From: Terana coerulea
Taxonomy: Eukaryota > Basidiomycota > Agaricomycetes > Polyporales > Phanerochaetaceae
Length of the DNA stretch: 14,669 nt
Assembly (NCBI GenBank): GCA_024811115.1
Contig: JAKOGH010000252.1
Location: 1-14,669, forward strand
Direction of reading: 5' to 3'
Part shown: positions 8,701 through 14,669 of the stretch, piece by piece
Layout of the letters: every line of letters starts with the position of its first letter
Numbering within the stretch: the stretch's first letter is position 1
Notes under the pieces: model-generated
What the model was told of the DNA's origin: nothing
Database searches by the model: none
Seen by the model: only the letters and a program-made list of their open reading frames with translations
Position numbers and translations under genes: made by a program

Positions 8701-9424
8701 TACGATCCTTCCAGGTAACCAATCCTTCTTCATCTTCCTTCCAGTCCGTCTCCTTCTTTGCTAATGCTATCGTAACTACTTTGTCTTTATTGGCTTTGTG
8801 CTTTTTAATATCTACGAGCCATTCCGTGGCTGGTCCATCGAGCATGTGCTGATCTATACTACATAGGAATAGTTCACAAAAGTGTTCTGGCTTTAGTACT
8901 ACAATGTCTGTGTTATCGTCCTTTCCATTCTCATATCCAGACTGTCGCGAAAGTCCATCTGCCTTTCTATTGGTTCGACCGGGTTTGTGCTGAAGCAAGA
9001 AATGATACTCGGCAAGTTCGGCACACCATCGAGCTTGTCGTGGATTCAGCTTCTGTGGCTTCCGGAAGTACTCCAAGTTCTTGTGATCTGTCCAGATCTC
9101 GAAGTCCTGCCGAGTGCCCATTGGGTACTGGCGCCATTCGTCAAGTGCTGACATAATAGACATGAGTTCCTTATCATAGATCTCGTAGTTGCGCTTGGTG
9201 GCTGTGAACGCTTTAGAGAGGAATGCGACAGGCTTCCATTTGCCATCCTGGTGTTGTTCCAGAGTTGCACCATAGGCGAAGTCCAAAGCGTCACATTCAA
9301 TCCAGAACTTGTCCTCGTCTGTGGGCATTGCTAGGACTGGAGCGGAACAGATATGGTTCTTGAGTTCTTTGAAGGCTTCGGCTTGCTCAGGGTTCTATAC
9401 AAATGTAGCGTTGCCAGTAAGGGA
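8681..9424 (-). pseudogene. RNase H of element B plus RT connection, catalytic residues intact
   Basis: Open from 9328 to 8681 (about 215 codons), preceded in frame by PEQAEAFKELKNHIC and a TAG at 9397-9395 where Trp is usual. Numbered from MPTDEDKF, the four acidic residues of the RNase H fold are present: Asp13 (ECDALDF), Glu54 (YDKELMSIM), Asp81 (WTDHKNLEYF) and Asp124 (RKADGLSRQ). RNase H degrades the RNA of the RNA-DNA hybrid during reverse transcription. This is the best-preserved part of the element. The frame ends in sequence just before the integrase zinc domain (VPVH-stop). Confidence 0.9.
9420..9424. repeat. Target-site duplication of insertion D, left copy
   Basis: AGGGA, identical to 9874-9878 on the other side of the 449-bp insert. 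Confidence 0.75.
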
Positions 9425-9873
9425 TAACAAAGATATCCGCAGATACTTTGGTTCGCGAAGGGTCCGGCTCGCGAAGGCGGACAGCGTGAGGCTAATCAAC
9501 AGACTATCAGACTGTAGCTCAGGATGTGGGAAAGTCACTATATATGTAGTTACCTAATCAACAGACTATCAGACTGTAATGTAGAGTGCGAGCGAGTAAG
9601 TACAAGAAATGTCCTTGAAAGGCAAAGGTATACGCACGCTCAGGGATGTGGGAAAGTCACTGAGCGTGCTGGATGCGAAGTGCAGGAATATAAGGAAATG
9701 AAGGTGACTCGATACTGGGCATCGTAATTAAGGGACAAGGGACCGTAACGAAGGCAAAAAGGGTAAACGGTGCCCATACTAAGAGACGGAGCTAGCAGCC
9801 TTTGTGGCGCAGCCGCGGCGAGTCTATGGGCGCTTGCACGCCAATGCGCGCACCTCGTTGTACAACTTCGACA
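9425..9873 (-). mobile_element. Insertion D: solo-LTR-like, 449 bp, inside element B pol
   Basis: Flanked by AGGGA at 9420-9424 and 9874-9878. Removing the insert and one AGGGA rejoins pol exactly in frame (KPLTSL to TGNATFV on the minus strand), so the boundaries are firm. On the minus strand it begins TGTCGAAG and ends TTTGTTA; the terminal CA has apparently become TA. It has no coding capacity and a TATATA at about 9546-9537, so a solo LTR in minus orientation is the simplest reading. Confidence 0.8.
9492..9661 (-). repeat. Internal duplication within insertion D
   Basis: A 25-bp block (9492-9516) is repeated exactly at 9554-9578, and an 18-bp block ggatgtgggaaagtcact (9522-9539) recurs at 9644-9661. 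The order is the same in both units, with one unit shortened. This looks like a tandem duplication of the promoter-proximal LTR region around the TATATA. Confidence 0.7.
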
Positions 9874-9878
9874 AGGGA
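9874..9878. repeat. Target-site duplication of insertion D, right copy
   Basis: AGGGA, identical to 9420-9424. Confidence 0.75.
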
Positions 9879-10890
9879 GGTGAGCGGTTTCGCAATTTTC
9901 CGAAGTCTTTGATGAATTGCCGGTAGAAGTTGGTAAAGCTGAAGAACGCCTGAATGTCCTGTTTGTACGTGGGCTATGGCCATTTCCTGACACCTTCTAC
10001 TTTGACTGGATCCATCTGGACTTGTCCTTCGGAGATAATCATGCCAAGGTACTTGATCTCAAGCCGTTCGAATTCGCACTTCTCTGCCTTGAGGTACAAC
10101 CGATGTTCCCGCATCGCGTCCAGAACTCGCTGCACAATGCAACGATGTTCTGCCAGATCCCTTGGTATAGATCATAATGTTGTTGATGTAGACCATCATG
10201 TGTCCTTCCTGGATCAGATCTCGGAAGGTGTCATTCATCATTGTCTGAACATGGCTGGCGAATTGGTGAGACCGAAGAACATGACTAGGGGTTTGAAAAG
10301 TCTGCGGTTTGTGATGAAAGCCGCTTTCTCTTTGTTGCCTTCCTTGATCCGGGATGTTATTGTAGCCCTATCTGACATCTAACTTTGTGAAGTACCTAGA
10401 GCCTTTCAGCTTGTCTACCAGTTCCTGAATCAAAAAAGTGGGTAACGATTCTTGATGGTTAAATTGTTAAGCTTGCAGTAGTCCTGTACTGATTGAAGCG
10501 AGCCATCTTTCTTCTTGACAAAGAAGAACAGAGCTGCTCAGAGTGGCTTAGAAGGGTGGATACGTCCAAATCGAAGGTTCTCTTCTAAGAAGTCATCTAG
10601 CGCTTTCTGTTCATCTAGCATGTGAGGGTATGATTTTCCTCCCATCGGCATGGCGCCTGGCGTCAGCTCAATCAGCGTGATCCCACGAGCGTCGTTCTGG
10701 CAGTGAATCGAAGTTTTCTTTAGCAAAGACGTCCTTGTACTCATAATAGTGCTCAGGGACAAGTTCCTCGAAGGGTTTCTTTGCTTTCTTAGCGTTTTCT
10801 TCCGATTGCCAGATCCATAGCCATGTTGGTTTTAGCACAGATGTGAGCACCACCTGTTGCAACGTAGCGCTGCTGGTTGAAAACAAAGAT
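9874..10890 (-). pseudogene. Reverse transcriptase of element B, YxDD changed to YINN
   Basis: RT copies element RNA into cDNA. Blocks from the N-terminal side: PEHYYEYKDVFAKE (about 10770), IELTPGAMPMGGKSYPH (about 10660), [21 protein letters not shown] (about 10520-10460, usual DYRKLN), FTKLDVR-stop-GYNNIRIKEG (catalytic Asp kept; TAG 10370-10368 where Trp is usual), AAFITNRRLFKPLVMFFGLT, then MVYINNIMIYT with Asn-Asn at 10184-10179 instead of the catalytic Asp-Asp. The thumb/connection (FTNFYRQF-like, then IAKPLTSL) reaches insertion D. A TGA at 10540-10538 replaces a usual Arg codon and a T-run near 10430 has lost a base. The enzyme would be inactive. Confidence 0.9.
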
Positions 10891-11328
10891 TTGTTCCCTT
10901 CCTCAAGATGAGCCTCCGGATCATTTGGGATTTCGTGTTCGTTATTCTCAATGCCAATTAGGCGTTGTACGTAATCACAAGTGGCTGGACATCTATCAAA
11001 CTGGAGTGTGCGATCTTTCTAGTTGATTGATAGGTTGTGTAATTCCAACCACTCATAACCGAGGAAAATGGAAGTATTTCCAAGGTTTGTGACAGCGAAT
11101 GACATTCGTTTCACATGATTCTGGATTTTGACTCTGAGATCAATGCATTCGCGATTGGACCTCCGACGTTATGACTGCCGTCGGCATTGTACACTGGGAT
11201 TGGGACCGGCAGTTTGGTTGTTGCAATGCCATGTTCCTGTACAAATGTCTGATCGATTAATGATCCAGTGCATCTAGAGTCTAGCAGAGCTTTTACCAAA
11301 AGGATTCAAAGGAGTCCAATGTAGTGAC
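10891..11328 (-). pseudogene. Aspartic protease region of element B
   Basis: Retropepsin-like protease matures Gag-Pol. The active-site block reads LVKALLDSRCTGSLID, with the catalytic Asp kept but the Gly of DSG changed to Arg (codon 11275-11273). Downstream are PVYNADGSHNVGGPI and, after a frame change near 11120, MSFAVTNLGNTSIFLGYEWL and ELHNLSIN-stop, where TAG at 11021-11019 replaces the usual Trp. The N-terminal flank VTTLDSFES reaches 11328 and stops abruptly where LTR C begins. A linker of about 100 residues joins it to RT. The family is clear; the copy is dead. Confidence 0.85.
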
Positions 11329-11516
11329 TGTCACAATTTCCCTCAGCGCTAGTACACAGCGCTTAGAGTGTAACATCAAGTCACGGGACATGTTACCCAG
11401 TTGTCACAACAGCGTTACAAGATGCTGATCAGTTGGCCATGCGATGGACGCATTGGTTATCAGGGATATGCCTCATACGGACATAGGATCATGGAATCAG
11501 TTCTGGATTCATTCTA

Positions 11517-11549
11517 GACTATGACCTCACTATGAGGTCACTATGACAT
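11517..11549 (+). repeat. Three tandem 11-bp repeats in the U3 of LTR C
   Basis: gactatgacct, cactatgaggt and cactatgacat follow each other without gaps about 200 bp upstream of the TATA box: a layout like transcription-factor sites in LTR enhancers. Function is inference. Confidence 0.6.
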
Positions 11550-11745
11550 CGTGTACTGGTAGTGTACAGTAGCTAGATTAGGACATCTAGATAGTGTAGA
11601 TGTTAGCATGATAGCTAGGTCAGATCCGATAAGAGAGTTAGAGCGGCCGGTATGCTCTGAAGCCTTAGTCATGGATCACCTGACTGTATCAGTCAGCACA
11701 TGGTATTGGAGGTCTTAGATAGTGTCTGGGGTCCCTCTACACATG

Positions 11746-11753
11746 TATATAAG
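11746..11753 (+). promoter_or_regulatory. TATA box of LTR C
   Basis: TATATAAG, 34 nt upstream of the predicted RNA 5' end at 11780, the same distance as in element A. Confidence 0.6.
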
Positions 11754-11779
11754 AAGGCTGGTCTGAGGGCTAATACCCC

Positions 11780-11790
11780 AGACTCAACAA
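11780..11790 (+). promoter_or_regulatory. Predicted RNA 5' end of element C that acts as self-primer
   Basis: AGACTCAACAA is the exact reverse complement of 11895-11905 over 11 nt, with mismatches on both sides of the match. Confidence 0.6.
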
Positions 11791-11894
11791 CATCGTTGAT
11801 TTATATCTCCTCTACTCGCTTTACTCAAAGTCCCCTGCTCTCCCCAACCCCTCCAAGCATTCCTAGCAGGTGAGTATTGGAGTTTTGTGATAGT

Positions 11895-11905
11895 TTGTTG
11901 AGTCT
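11895..11905 (+). promoter_or_regulatory. Primer-binding site of element C (self-priming type)
   Basis: TTGTTGAGTCT starts 2 nt after the LTR end, as in element A, and pairs over 11 nt with the predicted RNA start at 11780-11790. It is followed by a perfect 10-bp hairpin, ctgctcgttg/caacgagcag (11912-11944). Confidence 0.65.
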
Positions 11906-12533
11906 TTTCCACTGCTCGTTGTTGCTGTCAAGGGCAACGAGCAGGACCTGTTGCAGTGTTGTGCGGCGTACAATTGTTATGCACAGTGTGTCGAAATGAA
12001 CACTGTTGCTATTTGGGTTCTGGGGGATCTTGCCACTGTTCTGCAAAGAACTAAGGCTAGGAGCTAGTCACCGTCAGGGACTATGCTCTGTATCGTTGAG
12101 AAGCACTATGGCTTAGGCTGTGGGCTGCCATTATGGCAGCATGCTAATCTTCATGCCGATCCTCAGGGCGTAAGAGGTGCTTCGCTGCGGCTGTATAGCG
12201 TGGAGCAACGTTTTGGTGTGACTTACCTTCGGGTAGTTACGGCTATAAGCCTTCGGGTGTTGACAGCAAACCAGTTTGGGCAAGCATAGAGTTAATGTAA
12301 TATTGGCTCGAAAACCTTTTGCTGCACAGCTGGAACCGTGTCAGAGACCCCCATACCGCTCTTGATTGAGTTTGTACCTCTGGACCTGGTGAGAGAAACC
12401 AGGCCGTCGTCAACACTACTGATTGTACGCATCAAGACCGCACGACCTCAACAGGTCATTCCGTCTGTTTTCACCATTTTCTGTATCGTGTCTGCTGAAA
12501 TAGAGACCAATACTGATTACCGTTGTTATAGCC
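11906..12533 (+). promoter_or_regulatory. Long leader of element C, possibly an intron
   Basis: About 630 nt without a supported coding region and with several upstream ATGs. Hairpins lie at 11912-11944 and 12124-12140 (gctgcca-tta-tggcagc). A strong donor, CAG|GTGAGT at 11869/11870, and a tactgat-like branch site with acceptor AG at 12530-12531, two bases before an ATG, could define a 662-nt intron that would remove the primer site and the upstream ATGs. Confidence 0.35.
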
Positions 12534-13255
12534 ATGCCTAAAGTTCCCCTGCGTTCACCACCTACGTGAAGAACGAGCCTTTGGGCCTTCCCGAGCGCAT
12601 CTCTCCTTGAAAGGAGATCCAAGCCAAATATGCCAACGTTTGTAAGCCCGCGCAAGGTTTACAACCCGAAGCACGAGCCACCTCGTTCGTACCCTCACTC
12701 TCCGGGAGGAGTGCAAATGGCTTCACCAGGAAGCAGTGGCCAACTCGTTGCTGAAGCGCATCGAGAGCTGCTCATGAAGCAGCGTCGAAAGGAGCTGCTC
12801 TGCCGCTCTTCGCTCGCCACGCTCGCTCGAATGACTCGCACCTCGCTGAGAGTACTAGGTCCCCAAGCCACCCCCAGCCAAGCTTGGTTTCGACAACCAA
12901 GCTGCTCAAACGCTCTAACGAGCTCCAACCGATGCTCGAAGTGACGAGAGTCCGCCTCGACCGGTCTTCGAGAAACCCCGCGAGGAGGACTCGTTGCAGG
13001 ACACCGGTCACGCCCGAAAGGGTGTGGGTGCCTGAGGAGATTTGGAACAAGCTGTGGGGTTGGTACGACAAGTTCCAGAACATCTACGAGAATCTGGACT
13101 TGCTGGGAAAGAAGTGGGGTAATAAACAGTGGAGAGAGTTGGCAGGATTATTAAAACGTATTGGCAAGGTCTCGTTTACGGACCTAAACAGTAGATTTGC
13201 AGTAGTCTGTACGCAACTAGCAGCACTCGATGTAACTATCCCGAAGGCTGCTTAA
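12534..13255 (+). pseudogene. Unrecognised ORF upstream of gag in element C
   Basis: I do not recognise this protein. The ATG at 12534-12536 (gccATGcc) opens MPKVPLRS; coding-like stretches then jump frames: TTYVKNEPLGLPERIS (about 12560-12607), LTLREECKWLHQEAVANSLL (about 12695-12757), and a frame open from 12755 to TAA at 13253-13255. That last part is Ser/Thr-rich, then basic (RLDRSSRNPARRTRC), then a Trp-rich, helix-prone domain at about 13024-13255: VWVPEEIWNKLWGWYDKF, KKWGNKQWREL, RIGKVSFTDLNSRFAVVC. It has no zinc knuckle or enzyme motif. Several stops follow before gag, so it seems separate from gag. It could be an accessory protein, a displaced Gag N-terminus, or a captured host fragment. 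The frameshifts make it a pseudogene here. Confidence 0.5.
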
Positions 13256-13359
13256 ATTAAAACTCTGCATTTCTGAATAACTAGCTGGCATATAACAACC
13301 AAAACCAACTTTTGTGTTCGAAGTGTTATTAAAATTGGCACCAAATATGAAGAGCAGAA

Positions 13360-14669
13360 ATGTCTTCTTTCACCAACTTTGTCTCTGACCATACTACGGA
13401 GGTCGCACACCGGCCGTAGCAGCCCTCCTGCATGATGTCGACACCAACTCTGCTCACTTCAGCGATGCACAGTTGGCAGCAATTCTCTACATAGTGCAGA
13501 ATGCTTTCTCCCAGTCTGTTCGAATCAGCACGGACTTTGCGCAGGACATGTCACCGACATGTCAGGGCACTTCAACCGTGCGCATGACACGACCTACGAA
13601 GCAACTGACGACTAGCAGCACCAGATCGAGGAGCTGGAGAACACAGCTCTCAAGCAAGCCACAAAAATTCGATCTCTGGAAAAGCTTGTAGAAGCTTACA
13701 AGTCTACCGTTGAGGCCTATAAGGCCCAAGTTGACAAAATCCCTGCAGATGGAGGTTCGGCGGTGGACGCATCCCAAAATGCTGATCCCACCTGTGGCTC
13801 GGAAAAACGGCCTCGGAGTGGTTGAACCACATCACGCTTCACTGCGGACATGCAGATTGCAACGGACAAGCAGCGCATTGTTCTCTCCCTCGGTCATCTC
13901 CGGCACTGCCGCAATATATGAAGTCCTATACGGACAAGTTGCGGAACAACCAACATTGGCACATGGAATGACTTTGTCGAGGATGCAAGGGCTTTACGGT
14001 CAGCGCGATGAAAAGCAAGGTGCCAAGGACGAACTTGACATGCTCTGGAACACAAGGATCGATCTGCTGGGGAATTCTTGTCCAATACATGGAGAAGTAC
14101 AAGACTCTGGCCCGGATTGTGGAGTCACAAGACAAGCTGCACATCGATAAGACCAAAGCGGTCCTGCCTCAGGACATGCGCCAGTCGATGGTCATTTTGA
14201 CAATCAGCGGTAACGAACCCAAGCAATGGAAAGGTACTCGATATGCTGTTGCAGCTGTATAAAAACTCCACCCAGATTGTTCAAGAGCTCGGTATTTGGT
14301 AACAACAACGGTAATAAGAACACGGCGAGGCAAACGAGCAGTCCAAGGGTAAAGGCAAGGGCAAAAGAAACCAACCAGGCAGAAACGTCACGAACGCAAG
14401 TTCTGCCAGATCTGCTCCGGTAAGGGTAAAAGCTCGCGTGCCAAAACCCACAACACGAATGACTGTTTCGACAACCCAAAACCAAGGCAAAGGTTTTCGT
14501 CGACTCCGTCGTCCTCCGGCAACAACTACGGCAACAAGAGTCAGAGCAGCGGTGCTTCTGGCTCTGGTGGAAACTCGAACTCGAAAGGCAAGGGCAAGCC
14601 CTCCTTCAAGAACCGACTCATGGAGTTATTAAACTCCATGGACGATGACAACGACAATGCCACCCCTAA
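13360..14669 (+). pseudogene. gag: Gag of element C: coiled coil, capsid, extended zinc knuckle
   Basis: The start chosen is the ATG at 13360 (cagaaATGtct), MSSFTNFVSDHTTEV; a TAG at 13417-13419 shows a frame loss. Continuing blocks are DVDTNSAHFSDAQLAAILYI (about 13434), a coiled coil at about 13616-13755 (QIEELENTALKQATKIRSLE, LVEAYKSTVEAYKAQVDK; TAG at 13613-13615 just before it), a capsid-like part ADMQIATDKQRIVLSLGHL (about 13844-13900), YGQRDEKQGAKDELDMLW (about 13994-14047), QYMEKYKTLARIVESQDKL (about 14083-14140), ILTISGNEPKQWK and DMLLQLYK, then a zinc knuckle at 14404-14466 and a Ser/Gly/Asn/Lys-rich tail that stays open to the window end. At least six frame changes make this copy inactive. 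Pol should follow to the right. Confidence 0.75.
14404..14466 (+). other. Zinc knuckle of Gag C with long spacing (CX2CX11HX4C)
   Basis: Cys codons 14404-14406 and 14413-14415, His 14449-14451, Cys 14464-14466, read in one frame that stays open to the end. The usual retroviral knuckle is CX2CX4HX4C; here the middle loop, SGKGKSSRAKT, is 11 residues. Confidence 0.65.

Larger units (their letters stand above)
6923..11328 (-). mobile_element. Element B: Ty3/gypsy chromovirus, gag side cut off by element C
   Basis: Minus strand order from high to low coordinates: protease, reverse transcriptase, (insertion D), RNase H, integrase, chromodomain, purine-rich tract, 3' LTR. This order with a C-terminal chromodomain defines the chromovirus branch. 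The left target flank is gtgct (6918-6922). Gag and the 5' LTR are absent because LTR C starts at 11329; they should lie beyond element C to the right. Many transitions and indels make it inactive. Confidence 0.85.
11329..11892 (+). repeat. 5' LTR of element C (564 bp)
   Basis: Begins TGTCACAATTTC and ends TTGTGATA, an inverted match that implies the terminal CA mutated to TA. The 11892 end is supported by the primer site 2 nt later. It has a TATATAAG box (11746-11753), three 11-bp tandem repeats upstream, and gtctggggt/accccagac inverted around the TATA box (11724-11732 and 11774-11782). The 3' LTR is outside the window. Confidence 0.7.
11329..14669 (+). mobile_element. Element C: 5' part of a second self-priming LTR retrotransposon
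   Basis: Plus-strand order: LTR, primer site, long leader, an unrecognised ORF, gag; pol lies beyond the right edge. It interrupts element B at its protease, with gtgac (11324-11328) as the expected target duplication. Self-priming and the gag capsid/zinc-knuckle layout favour Ty3/gypsy, Tf1/sushi-like. Confidence 0.75.

Noticed and set aside
1..11328. Gag A and pol B as one element split by an insertion
   Set aside because: Gag A is preceded by its own LTR at 1364-1717 and leads left; pol B has a different LTR (6923-7240) and its gag side points right.
12083..12289. 68-codon plus-strand frame in the leader of element C
   Set aside because: No motif, lies in the hairpin-bearing leader and could be intronic.
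12316..12345. tggaaccgtgtcagag considered as a tRNA-type primer site of element C
   Set aside because: It does not match a plausible tRNA 3' end (no acceptor/T-arm pattern) and the self-primer at 11895-11905 fits better.
13894..14485. Several minus-strand frames of 60-90 codons
   Set aside because: Antisense shadows of gag C.
1..14669. CRISPR array, bacterial operons or riboswitches
   Set aside because: No regularly spaced repeats and a clearly eukaryotic retrotransposon/P450 context.

Overview
The window looks like a transposon-rich stretch of a fungal genome, most probably a mushroom-forming basidiomycete. The reasons are a cytochrome P450 relic with short (about 70 nt) introns, Ty3/gypsy chromovirus sequence of the fungal type, and a BED-like transposase start. 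I found no intact host gene. This is a nest of LTR retrotransposons set into older sequence. I name them A, B, C and D; all assignments come from reading motifs by eye.

Layout. Element A (minus strand, 1-1717) is the 5' end of a Ty3/gypsy element: LTR 1364-1717, a self-priming type primer site at 1351-1361, a hairpin-rich leader, and a frameshifted gag that leaves the left edge just inside its zinc knuckle. At 1718 a P450 pseudogene begins mid-protein on the plus strand and runs to a stop at 3584, so A appears to have landed inside that gene. Positions 3585-6380 hold no gene I can name: a possible eroded minus-strand gene (4020-5057) and two repeat patches. At 6385-6922 a repeat-rich putative DNA-transposon end leads into a BED-like transposase N-terminus, cut at 6922/6923 by the LTR of element B.

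Element B (minus strand, 6923-11328) is a chromovirus pol: 3' LTR 6923-7240, purine-rich tract, chromodomain, integrase, RNase H, reverse transcriptase and protease, read from low to high coordinates. Transitions have removed key catalytic residues (RT YxDD to YINN, two integrase Asp to Asn) and made Trp-to-stop changes; RNase H is intact. A 449-bp solo-LTR-like insertion, D (9425-9873), with a 5-bp target duplication splits the RT/RNase H connection. At 11329 B is cut by element C (plus strand): LTR 11329-11892, self-primer site 11895-11905, a long leader, an unrecognised Trp-rich ORF (12534-13255), then a separate gag with a coiled coil and an unusual zinc knuckle that runs off the right edge.

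The most interesting observations are that A and C, in opposite orientations and with unrelated LTRs, share the same 11-nt self-priming geometry known from Tf1/sushi elements, and that C carries an extra ORF between its primer site and gag. Nothing here forms a functional operon or pathway; the 'genes working together' are retroelement parts, mostly dead.
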